Shown in pieces: positions 1 to 30,457 of a stretch of 64,000 nt of DNA. Source of the DNA: Pagrus major (Eukaryota > Chordata > Actinopteri > Spariformes > Sparidae). The stretch covers positions 12,478,126 to 12,542,125 of the forward strand of contig NC_133238.1 in assembly GCF_040436345.1 (NCBI RefSeq). The letters run 5' to 3'. The translations under genes and the position numbers were made by a program. Under the pieces are notes generated by a model. That model was not told where the DNA came from. It saw only the letters and a list, made by a program, of their open reading frames with translations, and made no database searches. Position 1 is the first letter of the stretch, and the number at the start of each line of letters is the position of its first letter.

Positions 1-12
1 GTTTTCTGCCAG

Positions 13-2700
13 AAATCGTATGACGCCAAAGTCTGGCCCGTACACAGACCATCCCTCTACCTACATCGAAGAGCATGAGGGTGTAGCCAAGAACACTCAA
101 GCTGACACCACCGGCTCTGTGAGTGGTCGAGCTGGGGCCGGGACCGGAGAGAGAAACAGGAACTCCATCAACCAGGAGCGCCAGCAGCAAGCCAACGCCC
201 GCCTGCCCAGCCCAGAGGGCAGCAGCACCAGCATGGGAATGAGAGGCAGCCCCTCAGCCTCCACCACAACCACCACTATCATCTCTGAGTCTGAGGGACC
301 TGTGGGGGTCGCCACAGTCCCTGTCTGCCTCCACCTCACCCAGGAAGATCTGGAAACCACCAAGCTGGACCCGAAAGAAGTGGACAAGAATCTAAAGGAG
401 AGCTCAGATGAGAACCTGATGGAGCACTCGCAGAAGCAGTTCTGCTCTCCAGATCCGCTGAGCCCCGGCAGCTCCAGCCTCCTGTACCCCCTCATAAAGA
501 TGGCCACCGAGGCCTCAGGCACATCAGACCCCGCTGCCCCCATGCCCACCACCATCTTCCCCCTTCCCAAGCAGCAGAACCTGCCCAAGAGGCCGTCCAG
601 TCTGCCCCTGCGCACCAAGCCCACCAAGAAAGAGTCGTCATCGTCTTCGCTCAGGTTCAAGTTCGGACGCTCGGGGAAGTCTAACCTGCGGCAGGTGGAG
701 GGAGCAAAGATGAACATTGGTGCAGTAACGGGCACGAACACAGCTGTAGAGGCTCACCGGAGCGCAGGCACAAACAACACACCTGTTCTAAGAGATATAC
801 ATGTCAACGGTGGCGTCAACGGCACTGTCAACGGTCACGCCAGCACTGGGATCTCATCCATGGCTACAGGTGGAGCGACAGGTTTCGGAGGATCCAGCAT
901 AACTCAGAACGGCTCCGGAGCCCTGAGGTCGGATGACGGCCACCTGAGCCTGGGTGTCATCACCGCCAGCCCCGACGAACACGAGCCGCTTCTGAGCCGC
1001 GAGCGAGAGCAGCCAGATCCGAGGGACACGTCGTCGAGCGTCGCCGCTCTCCGCTCAGCCCGACCCAACACCAACAACAACAACAGCAACACCGGCCACG
1101 GCCAGGGGGACGGGGAGAGCGGAGGAGAGAGTGATGGAGAGGAGGAGGGCAGCGGAGAGGGAGGAAGCAGGGAAACCACAGGGCCCCCGGGGGAAAGCTC
1201 GGGGTCGGGATCTGGCGCCGCTGATTCCCAGGGGGCAGCTCCTGTCACCATGAGGGGGGAGTCCCTGCTCAGGCAGCCCAGAGCCCGCAGGCCTGAGAGA
1301 CCCAACTCCCTGGACCTGTCCTTCACAACACAGGACCTCGCCTCATTCGGTGATTTAATACACCAACACCTCACACACAGAATAGTTCAGTAGGCTCAGT
1401 CATTTTCTTAAACAGCTGGTCTCTGTAGTTTATATCAAACGTTACAGAAAGAAATATAACATTTGTTGGGGACTATTTTCAGCGGTGGATGAATCCACAT
1501 TTGGTCTAGTGAGGATATATAGTATATTTCTGGCAGCAGGACTGTGTATGTGGGATTGAGTCAAAATAAACTACAGAGCGTTTGTTTTTGGACAACAGTG
1601 GAGCGTTATGGCACAGAGGAGTGAGCTATATCAGGCTTTGGACACACACACAATACTTTGCTGATTCCAAAAAAGTTGGGACGTTCATAAATGCAGAATG
1701 CCTTTCGAGGATGCCACGTTCATACCCAGTCATGATACAATCACCTGTCACCATTAACCTTTTTGTTTTTTTATCACATTCCACAAATTCAGAAGAAGCA
1801 TATATGGACAAAAATCAATGAAGTTCACAAGGTAAACATTAAATATGTTGTGTGTTTTTCTGTTTTAGATTAGCTATACGTCACAAAGGATTCATGAGTT
1901 ATGTTTTTTTTTTTTGTTCTACAGTGTTCCAACTTTTTTGGAATCGGGGTTTTCACATTGGAGAAACTTGAACCTACATGTTTTACATTCTTATTTGATA
2001 AATAACTTAAAACAATGTGGTCCAGTCTTAAAATAGTTATTGATTCATTCTGTGTTTCCCAACTATTACAATTGATTATTCATTAAAGCACTCCAATTGC
2101 TGAATTGCATTGTTATTACCATTAATTGTTGATTAGATCATTTATAATGGATCTGAATGTGCAGCCTTAAAGGGACACTACAGCGATTTTACTCACCGAG
2201 TGATGTCATCAGGGTTGTCTTGGTGACTACAAACTTTTAACAGAAAGGTTGAAGTCACAAACTGGGAGCACAAAGTGGGAAAGAAATGTTTTATTTTTCT
2301 TAAAAACCTGTTGATCTACTATCAATATAGTCGGCGATTAATTTAATAGTTAACAGCTGACTGATTAATGGTTGCACTTCTTGTTTCATGCTGTGTAAAA
2401 ACCTGCCACATGACACTAATCAGTGTTCCTTCCTGTTTTCCAGGGGAGGGCTTGGTACAGCCAGACGGAGCCTTGGGCGGGACCGGAGAAAAGATCAAGA
2501 AGCGCGTCAAAACTCCTTACTCCCTGAAGAAGTGGCGACCCACCACATGGGTCATCTCCACAGACAGCAGGGGGCCAGAGGTCAACAACAACGGCTCCTC
2601 CCGCGGTCAAGGTCACGGTCAGAGCCGGCCCAAGTCCAGTTCGGCCATTTACCTGCGGGGGGGGAGCTTGGCCAGCGAGCCCAGCGACACGCACGTGTGA
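13..2700 (+). CDS. bmpr2: BMP receptor type II, C-terminal tail (last two coding exons)
   Basis: Type II serine/threonine kinase receptor for BMPs at the plasma membrane. Only the long cytoplasmic tail is in the window; the kinase exons lie to the left. Exons: 13-1349 and 2444-2700 (stop 2698-2700). Bases 1-12 end in a CAG acceptor. The first exon starts on the third base of a codon and ends on the first base of one, which is the phase I recall for human BMPR2 exon 12. Conserved blocks are visible: EKNRNSIN-like [72 protein letters not shown], and in the last exon [19 protein letters not shown] followed by STWVIST-like TTWVISTD. The tail is Ser/Thr/Gly rich. Reading through the first exon's donor would give a stop at 1391-1393, so splicing is required for the conserved end. 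The paralogue (bmpr2a or bmpr2b) cannot be decided here. Confidence 0.96.
1350..2443 (+). other. bmpr2 last intron
   Basis: GT (1350-1351) to AG (2442-2443). It contains a short inverted-repeat transposon (1663-1945). Bases near 2165-2235 ('gtgatgtcatcaggg' context) resemble stretches near 34740 and 40850, so a second dispersed repeat is likely. No coding exon seen. Confidence 0.85.
1663..1945. mobile_element. MITE-like non-autonomous DNA transposon
   Basis: Perfect 17-bp terminal inverted repeats: GATTCCAAAAAAGTTGG at 1663-1679 and its reverse complement at 1929-1945. They enclose about 250 bp of AT-rich sequence without a transposase. Termini of this kind are common in teleost genomes; the superfamily is not assigned here. 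Flanking bases do not show a clean target-site duplication by eye. Confidence 0.7.
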
Positions 2701-4310
2701 ACTCAGACCCTCTGACTAGACTGAAAAAAAAAAAAAAACAGAGCGTTTGGTTTGTGTCTGTCGAGCTCTCTGCTCTGAATCAGCAAGAGGAAGCTATGGA
2801 GTGTCTTGTGAACAAACAGTCGAGTCTGATCATGTACAGTAATTAGGTCTGTCTCGCTCCCGTGTGTCTTTCTGATGATGGCATTGCTTTAAATGGAATC
2901 CAGCTATGCAGCATTCTCGTCCGCTTCTGTTTCCGCATTTGATTAATCTCCCCTTTTGTCGGTTTGTTTCATGTTTCATCCTCATGAGCGTAGCAATGTT
3001 TTGAATGGATTTATTTTTTTCTATGTGCACTTTGAAACCGATTAAAATCAGTGTTTAGAAGTCCTGTTTGTTGCGACCACGACAAGAAGTGGTCTCTAAA
3101 CTTTAAAAAGGCGATGAAAAACAATCAACACTTTTGAGCGTTCTCTTTCTCGTCCTCTGCTGTATCAAGCGATGTTGGAGAGTCGGCTCTGTAAAAGAAT
3201 TGAGGGTCTTAAAAGACGGAACAAACTACTTTTTTCATTTCCTTGATTTGTATGCAATACCAATTTTTGTCTTTTTTGACTATGTATCCATTTTTTGTAT
3301 CATAATTTTTAATTGTGCAATAGGATGTAGCTTTTAGATGCTTTCGATGTTTTTATCGCTTCCATTTCTTTGGTCGTTGTTTTATCCCGTCATTATTTTA
3401 ATATGTTAATCTCTGTTGCACTTATGAATAGTCACAATCGTTTTGTAAACAATCCACCGTACACTATCACCCCCTGACTCAAGAGGAGAAAATGGATGAC
3501 AATCCTCCTCGCTTTCCTTCTTCTGTGGACTACTTTTAAAGGGGGAACAAACACTAACAATCAATCCCAGCTGACTGGAAAAGTGTTCATGGAACTCCTC
3601 TGCACAATTACACCAGGAACGGCTCAAACTCTGGGGTCTTTTAACACTACAATCATGAGAATCAAATCTACGGAGGGATCTGTTACAGTGCCCGACTCAA
3701 TCACTGTACCACTATCACACCTGACCTCACTGTGGACTGTGTGTTTAGCTGTCTGTTTGTGACTGAAAGACCAGAAACACTAGAAAGACCAGATTCTGCT
3801 CTTTGAACTCTGTTGGAAATCAGAAACTAGTCTAAAAAGAAAAACAAACAAAAAAACCAAACCCCTCTGAAGCACGCTGGATATTATTTCCGCTTCTTCT
3901 TGTCTCATCCCTCGATGTTTCAAATGACTGATTCTGTGTGCGCGCGTGTATGTGTGTGCGAATGAGTGTGCACGTGTTGTGTTTCTTTACGTCAGCAAGC
4001 ATTAGAGTTGTTGGGGCCTAGCGCTGTACAGGCGTGCTGAAATGTCATTGTACTCATTCTGTATTTTCAGCGCTGCTTCAGGGCATATGAAAAGATCTCA
4101 TTTATGTTTTTGTAATCTGTAATTTGTATGAAAAAAACATATGTATGTGTATTGCATTGATATTTGCATCATTTTTATGGAATTCTGTTTTGCATTCAAT
4201 GGACATGGCCTTTGATTCCATTGCTATGCGTCTGCTCGGTACAGTTTCTGTAAACATTTTCAAGTCAATATGAAAGAAAAAATTCTCAATAAATGTATGA
4301 AATAATTGTT
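2701..4310 (+). other. bmpr2 3' UTR
   Basis: Non-coding, AT-rich sequence directly after the bmpr2 stop. It ends near a canonical AATAAA at 4288-4293, with a GT-rich stretch (ttggttatgtctgtt) just downstream. The small open frames inside show no recognisable protein. It is long, as is typical for BMPR2. Confidence 0.75.
4288..4293 (+). terminator. poly(A) signal of bmpr2
   Basis: AATAAA hexamer in 'ctcaataaatg', followed by a GT-rich downstream element. This is the first well-placed signal after a 1.6-kb 3' UTR. Confidence 0.6.
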
Positions 4311-6040
4311 GGTTATGTCTGTTACGGATATATCGCTCATGTTGCTTTTAGGCCTTAAAGGTGCAATATGTAAGAATTGACAAATTCATACTCCAAACAA
4401 ATAGGGGGCAGCATATCACCAGAGTAACCGCTAACTGCTGCTGACTATAGCTGCGGTTTTGTTTACTATAAGGCTTTCACCTCTGGAAATACAAACTGTA
4501 TAAAGGCTAGCTGGTTAGCATGCTAACTTTAATAGACATCTCTTCAACACAATGCGTAGACGTCCTTGATGTAGCGTCGAAACGGTTATTTATTCACATT
4601 CTGTTGATAATTTTACTTAATTTTTTAAAGTATACGCTAACATGTGGCAACTTATCACCAGACTGCCTGACTGACTTATTATGAAGCTACAGCTAGCTGC
4701 CTGTTAGCCTAGCTTAGCATAAAGACTGGGAATGGGGGGGACAGCTAGCCTGGCTCTCTCCAAAGGGAATAACAATCTGCTTCCTAGCACTAATTGCTTA
4801 TTTATATTCCTGAGGTGCACATTTAGATAAAACAGATGATGCTCTGTAGGCCATCAGAAGCAGGTAGGCTATCTAAAGTGGGAGCTTGAATTTCATGATC
4901 AGCCCACCAGGGAAGGGCAAGGCTGAACCTGTTTTGGGTACCATTTTGGGATGAGACCTGCAGCAGCTGCAACAGCTGCGGACCACGGCTGCATGATGAA
5001 ACAGCTCCGGTCCTCAAGTCAAAATGGACTTAAACGTGTACGAGACAGATAAAATGTAGATTTTAGGAGCTCTGTTAAATATAACAGGCTGTTTTTGATC
5101 TCCTCGAAACACCGTAAGTCGCTGGTTTGGACGCAGGAGGGAGACCTTTCCTCCCCTCCGCTTGTTTACCTCCCTTCTCCTCCTCTCCGCCGTCTGTCTG
5201 CTCCACGCGCCCTAGCAACTGCAGCATCAGCACGAGCAGCGCAGCGTTGGTACGCTACGTCACAGCGCTGCTTCGGCTGCGTCAAGGCGGCACGAGGCAG
5301 CCGGGGCAGGACCGGAAGCCGACTGATTCGCATTCAAAATAAAATAAAACGCGTCAGTGTTTTTGGTGCAACTTTATTGTGATTTTTAGTGATGTTTCTT
5401 CTTGTTTAAGATCTAGATACATTTGACTTCTTTAAACATTGTTTTTAGGTGCTTTACATTTCTTGACAATGCCTATGACTTACAAAAAGTCAAATGTGGG
5501 CCCTATTGATATTATATACACATATATTAATATAAATAATTACTTGTTTAGCTTGTATTGCAATGCTGCCTAGCCCAGATGGTACATTTACTCAAATACT
5601 GAACTTTGCGACAGTTTTGAGGTAATACATTGCATTGCATGTCTTTATGCATGTTAATGCAATTATTATAATCCTCAGCAATATAATAATTAATTAATAC
5701 TTCAACTTCTAATTCCTTGAGTGTATTTTGCTGACAATGCTTCTGTACTGAAATTTAGTTTTGGATGCAGGACTTTTACTTGTAATTCAGTCTTTATCGT
5801 GTGATATCACTACTTTTACTTCAGTAAAATGATGTACAAACTTCTTCCACAACTGCCTGTCCCTCGGTTTGTTGTGCAGTAATTTGCAAAAGCTCAAAAC
5901 TGAAACAATGGAGGTGTTACAACTACATTTTCATACAGGGGTTTTAAGATCTGTTAATATAGCTCAGCTTTGGAAGACCATACGTATCCATAGCCCCAGG
6001 TAGGACGCGACACGCTACGCATTTTACTTTGAAAACGCCA
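4311..6040. other. intergenic spacer bmpr2 / fam117b
   Basis: No coding exon recognised. 4360-4560 and 4690-4760 hold 'gctagc/ttagcat'-rich sequence of a kind seen again near 9600, 33910 and 44520, probably dispersed repeat debris. A short GC-rich block lies at 5130-5330; it has no identifiable protein. Confidence 0.6.
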
Positions 6041-6552
6041 GCCGGAAGTCGTGTCGTGTATCCGGGCTCGCTTCACACTGGTCCCTCTCCCGTCGTGTCA
6101 ACCGAGGCTAGCCCAGCATCACCGCCTTCTTCTTTCTATCCCTTCTGTATTTTCTATCCTTCTGTTATTTTTTCCGTCTTCCCCCGACACCTCACTCTCT
6201 CCGCCCGGCGCTCGACGCGTTTTCCTCTTTTTGTACACATTTTCCCTCGAGCGGGAGGCGCTCGGGGAGCCGCTTCAGCCGTCGTGCCGCATCAGCCGGG
6301 GGAGAAAAACATCCATCCACGACGACGGAGGAGGCAGGGTGCGAGTACAGCAACGCCCATTTTGACACCTACTGTATCACTACGGCACCCGCGGAGACGC
6401 TTTAGTGTCTTTTTCTATGTCTGCTTCTTTAATATCTCACGGGGCTTTCCTCACTTGTAGCCAGCCTGCGCCCTCGTCCTTCCCCCCCCTGCCTCTTTAG
6501 CATCTTCGAGTAGCGGCGAGTATCAACAGGGGCCGGGGTGCTGAAGACCTCC

Positions 6553-6577
<25 letters not shown>
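6041..6577 (+). promoter_or_regulatory. GC-rich promoter and first exon of fam117b
   Basis: A CpG-rich block (many CG dinucleotides from about 6050 to 6540) rises out of AT-rich DNA. It ends in a consensus donor (tctgcag|gtgagt, GT at 6578). The exon holds a good candidate start codon at 6553-6555. Position, base composition and donor fit a CpG-island promoter with a mostly untranslated first exon. The transcription start site is not determined. Confidence 0.55.
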
Positions 6578-14436
<7,859 letters not shown>

Positions 14437-17400
14437 GGAACCTCCCCCTACAAAATCAGAAAACATTGGAAACTAGGAAACAACCCTTCTGCTCCAGAAA
14501 AATGCCTTCAGCATGCCAGCTAAGCTCTCTCTGATGTCCTTATCTTGTTGAAAAAGCGCTTCCCACTGCCTCTCCTCCTCAGACGACGACTACGACGTGA
14601 GAGTCCTGCGGCAGCCCTGCAGCGGGTGTTTGCAGCTAACATTTCATCGCTTTCTTCTACCTTTAGTGCTGGTTATGTTCCTGTTTTTTAGGAGGAAAAG
14701 GGCGAAAAGGACAGACTCTTTTATTTCATCGTATTATACCATGGCGCCTTTCCACGGACATATCTCTTTTTCTATCTGTAGTTATTTCTCTTGATATTAA
14801 AATATGCCTTCCATTACTTAAAAAAAAAACAAAAAAATAAGGCCGCTGGTTTCCTTGGCGGCCGAGAGTTTGACCACGGAGGCTCATTTTTGGTGCTGCC
14901 AGATATTATCGTAGCAAAACTTGAACGGTCGCGACAAGGAGAAGTTAAAAATGTGCCTGATTATTTTAGACCGCTCAGTTTCGCTAAACCAGCGTAGTGC
15001 TCGGATCACACGTGATGTTTGCACTATGATGGCCATAGATACACACACAAAGGCAGGGACAGATGAAAATATACATTCGACCACCTGTGAAGTAAATCCA
15101 GACATCTGTTTTGTACTTTAATCAGCCTTTTACAGTGACAGCTGACTGTAAACCGGTATGAGCTGATGCCTTTGGTTCCCTGCCGGGCGGTGTGTATCGA
15201 TGGGAAACACAGGCCAGGGCTATGATGTGTGCAGCGTGTTCAACCTGTGTCTGCTTGCCCCTCCTTCCCCAAGCGCCAGCCTTTTTTTCTCAAAATGTCC
15301 CTTTTTACTCCACCACCATCACAACCACCACCACCACCTCCTTCTGTTCCTCCTTTCTCCAGCTCTCTCTGTCCTTTTTTTTCCCTCACTGTCACTGTTA
15401 ACGCTGATTTCCTCCTGTCTTGCTCAGTGTTGTTGTGAAATGTGTCCAGGAGGGGCCTCGTCGTCCTCATGGGACAGGCTCCCTCTGGCTTGCAGGGCCC
15501 TGAGCATGGAGAGGTTAGATGAGCCCAAATACTACACCATGAGGGTAGATGGAGTTTAGATATGAATCAGACAGAAGCTACCTACTGTGGGATTCCTAGT
15601 CCAAATTGCTGAAGTGCAAAGCTTAAAAACCCTGAAAGTTTTGGTTTGAATCCAAACTTTTTTCCTCTAGGACATAAGAGTTATGCTCAACAATATATTT
15701 ATATTAACAATAAATGAAAAGACTACATGTAATGTGAAAGGTGTCACTTGTAGTGACAAACCTACAGAGAATTATCTCCCAGCTCGTCAGCTCTACGGAG
15801 CTTTTTTTTAGCTACTTTCAGCTCATTGTTTTGGTTTCACAGCACAAAACTTTAATGTTATTCTTCGCTTTGTTTCCATCAACCAACTCTTAATGTACAT
15901 AAGTAGATGGAAGCAGTTTCTTTAACAGATTTTCTGGAAATTTGGTTAAAACGCGCTGATGAAAACTAGACCCGTGTTGTGTATATTAATATTAATATAT
16001 TAATACAGGTTTTGATTAAAAAAGCAACAATCAAAGTTAAAGTTTCAAAATAAAAAGCATGTGGGTGTGCTTTCAAATGATTCACCTGATTGTTGCACAT
16101 GTGCGACCTCACTTTTTTCCAAATAAGCCCCGCCCTCTTCAAGCTACCTAGAAAAACGAAAATTACAGAAAACTTTCTTGTACAATAACCAAAACTGTTT
16201 TAAATTTACTAGTATATTTTGTATTAATGTTGGAGCCAATTACTCAAATTAAGAAGCTAAATGAAAAACTATTTTTCAGGCGCTTCAACATAATTTTGAC
16301 AGCGTATATACGATTACATACATGTATTACCTTTCTTTAAACTGTAAATTATATCCCCTAAGCAACTTTCTCAACATCTGCTTTTTCAAATAAGATGAAG
16401 TCTTCAGTCTGTTCATCTCACTTCAGTCATTTTTTCAAGCAGGTTGACCAACACTGTCAAAAAAAACACAAAAAAACAACCTCCGATGCAGCTGACCTCA
16501 CGAGAAAAAAATAACTTGATCTAGCACCATCTAGTGGACTGGAAAAGCCACTGAACTTATTTTTCTGGTACCAAAAATGTTACTGGTATTTGCAATATTA
16601 AGACTTTTTTGTGGGACAAGGCATGCGTGTAATGATATTATATTGCCACACAAAATTTTGCGATACTATACTTTATAGATTTTTTCTCCCATCCCTCATG
16701 GAAAGCATCAGTTTCTTTATCATCCTGTCAAGTTTACAAAGCACACAAAAAACAAAATACTTTTTGTTTTCATTCTAATCTTTTGAATTTAAATCTGCTG
16801 AAATGAAACATATTTTTACATACATGTATGGTAAACAGCACCTCTCAGTGTAGTTTGTTGGTTGGCAGCCTCTCCATGCCCCGGCCCACCTTCCTGTATA
16901 TGTCATTACTACTTGACTGTGCCTGCTCCGGTGGGATAGGAATGTACTGGATATGTAAATATAGAGGCACACTGTGTTTGTATTATCGGCTGACAAAGAT
17001 ATGTATCTGAATGAGTCAACAATTGTACCATATAACCCTCCTCCTCCTCCTCCTGCTTTCTCTCCGCTGAGTACTGTGAATTACTACATGTCTCATTATT
17101 GTGAATAATAATGTATTTATTTATCAGGAGTGTCATCGGGTCTGCAGAGAATTTTAATCCAGAATAGATTACATCGTCCATCTCAGGTTGTAGTGAATAG
17201 GATACAAAAACAAAAAGATATACTAACTTCTCAGCGCACACTAACAAGTCTACACTACTATTAAGAGAGCGAACCAACAGCTGCTATCTACAGTATGTAG
17301 CCTCACACAGTGGAGATCCTGAATGATGTAAACCTGTAGCAGAGTAGAAGTAGAGAGAAGTGACCTGATTTGGCACGAGTGACGTCTCGGAGAAAAAAAA

Positions 17401-17650
17401 AAAAAAAATTATTGACGAAATGAAGAGTTTCTGTTCCAAAATGAGATATCCACTTGCTGAAAAACAATCACACCAACAGCGACATGTTCTCCTTTGTCGT
17501 TTTTAGACGTCTGTTTACAACAAAAACAAAAGTAGTTTGGAGGTTCATACACGTGATAATAATATTACAGATTTATTTTTATTTTTCAAAGTGGATAAAC
17601 GGCATTTTGGAATGAGGCTCGACACAATGATTCTTTGTTTGCTTGTCCAG
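14437..17650 (+). other. fam117b 3' UTR and intergenic sequence
   Basis: Non-coding sequence after the fam117b stop. Candidate AATAAA hexamers occur, for example near 15708, but no single end can be chosen. Small open frames here have no recognisable homologue. Confidence 0.5.
17038..17053. repeat. (CTC)n microsatellite
   Basis: Five CTC units in a row in non-coding sequence downstream of fam117b. Confidence 0.8.
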
Positions 17651-19645
17651 TTTATTGGAAACAGAACTGCCAAGTTTTCATCTGTTAAACCCCTCGAGTG
17701 AAATAAAAAGGCATAGTTGAATTAAATAAAGCATTTGTGATTGACTTGAGAAATACATTCTTTTTTTTTTGTTTGTTTAAATCAAGAGTAAACAGTACAA
17801 TACAAGATGTGACAAACACTAAATCTGTAGTTTCCCTTCCCTTCCTTCCTGCTTTTCCCTCAACAAAAGTCCACGTTACATTAAAAACAAGAAAAAAAGA
17901 AAAACTAAATGTGCAGCTTGTATAAAAAGACTCACAAAACATGACAAAGTTTTCCCATGATGCACTCCGAGTGCGATCCACACAGGCACACAAACGTCAG
18001 AACTGAGGATTTGGTTTCAGTCGGTGCGTGTGGACGCCATATTCACATATCATCCATAAAATACATTTTAGAAAGTCTTCACTCAACATTCAAAAATGTC
18101 AGTCTTGGTTGTTTTTTTTTTACCAACATGGTAACAGTTCTCCAGTGTTGATTCTTTTCCCTTGCAACAAAATCCATCTGCGAATCCTCACGACACAACA
18201 CACAGAGCTCAAAATACAGTATTTTACAGTGTTATTTCATAGCGTTATCTTAGTTTTACAGTGTACTGCACATCAAAATTTGCAATAGTGTTATAATCTG
18301 AAAATAAATACATTTCGATGCAGCTTAGGTGTCGTTTCTTGCAGATTTATAGGACTTAAATAACCCACGCACCCCCAAAAATATGTTTTTTGTGTGTCCT
18401 ACTTTTAAGCTTCCTTCAAGAGAGAAAAACTACAAAATAACTCTCATCCTTCACACATTTTTCTTGGCCTTGGACTTGTGATTGTGAAACGACAGATGGG
18501 ACTGAAGATGATTTCAAAAGCGTCCTATTTTTACACATTCAGCGATCAGAATCTGGGCTGAAGGTGAGAGGATGAACGCGGAGAGGCTACTGGTGTCCAA
18601 AAAACACTGTGGGTTTCCACTGTGCCTGTAATCTGACTCCAGCTCAGGCTGTCGTAACGACACCATCAGTCCTCTCCAGAGACAAGACGGCTCATAGTTC
18701 TGAATCCCTCAGAGGAAACTGAGGATTTTTAAATAAAGCGTCACATTATTTATCTTGAACTGGTGAAGATTCAGGGGTCTGTATCAAAAAGCAAGCCTCA
18801 CTGAGTCTAACATCAGTGATCCTGGATAACTGGGAGTGTTTTTGTTGCATGAATAACAACAAACTACCATGGAGAATAAAAAGAGTTCAAAGTAAAGTGA
18901 GGCAAGAAAGTACAGATAATCTGATGAGATCAAATCTGACTGAAACAATGCATTTGTAAAGCTAACTTTGGCTGTTAACCGAAGCTAATGGGCTATCAAA
19001 TATGTTGCTGTACCCTGAAATATGGCCTGACGGTTTATAACTTTTGAATTTAATTTTGACTCAGTACTTCTGAGGATTCTGTCGGAAAGATTACTTCATT
19101 TTTCCAACGATCTGTTGATGCAAAGACAGCTGGATAACCCACTAATGTTGCTTCACGATACTGACCCCTGTGTGCAGCGTGAGCTTCAACTGCTGTTTTT
19201 GTCTTGGTGTACAAATAAAGGCTCAGTGAGGCTCAGGGTCCCATCTCATCTCATACATACACTATGTCCTGTAGATATTTATATATATATATACTCTTCA
19301 TTAAAATGTGACAATCATGTGCTACCATGTAGAAACGACATTAAGCAGTAAATAGAGATTTTCTTTTACACACAGAGTTCCTTGTCGTGTGCACACACAG
19401 CAAACTGACACACACGCCCAGACAACACAAACATGAGTAAAACAGAAAAAAACACAACGGCGTTGAGAATAAACCTGTAACACAAACGTTCTCTGCGCCC
19501 GACAGAAGCGGCAATAACTGATAGTGAAAGGTAACGCATGGGGTTTAATGTGTGCATCAGTCAGTGTCTTCATGTGTTAACAGTCATGTAAGGAGCTGCA
19601 GAGTCAGCTGACAGTGTTTCATTTCCCAGTGTAAAACCTTCCAGT

Positions 19646-19717
<72 letters not shown>

Positions 19718-19870
19718 TGTGGATATGCCCTGTCTCCTGCTGACAGAAATGCGTGTGTTTCTTTTACTTGGCTGTTGACATGGAAACGTGCTGACATCCA
19801 GATCCTTTGAGAGAATTCATACACTGCTGCACACACACACACACACTCACACACACACACAAACGGAGCG
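17651..19870 (-). other. probable ica1l 3' UTR
   Basis: Follows the ica1l stop on the minus strand. A minus-strand AATAAA lies at 17651-17656 (tttatt on +), so a 2.2-kb 3' UTR is possible. It contains a 67-bp CA/GT microsatellite close to the stop codon. The true end is not determined. Confidence 0.45.
19648..19714. repeat. (CA)n microsatellite, about 67 bp
   Basis: Uninterrupted alternating CA, read as GT in the ica1l transcript direction. It begins about 155 nt downstream of the ica1l stop. A second, shorter broken CA run is at 19830-19861. Confidence 0.97.

Positions 19871-30457
<10,587 letters not shown>

Noticed and set aside
97-741. 214-codon open frame on the minus strand
   Set aside because: Shadow of the GC-rich bmpr2 exon; no resemblance to a protein and opposite to the conserved frame.
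1350-1393. Read-through of the bmpr2 penultimate exon to a stop at 1391-1393 as the true C-terminus
   Set aside because: The donor at 1350 and the exon at 2444-2700 restore the conserved [17 protein letters not shown] tail, so the read-through is intronic.
6029-6460. 143-codon open frame in the fam117b promoter
   Set aside because: Low-complexity frame in CpG-rich sequence, not in phase with the fam117b exons; most likely 5' UTR.
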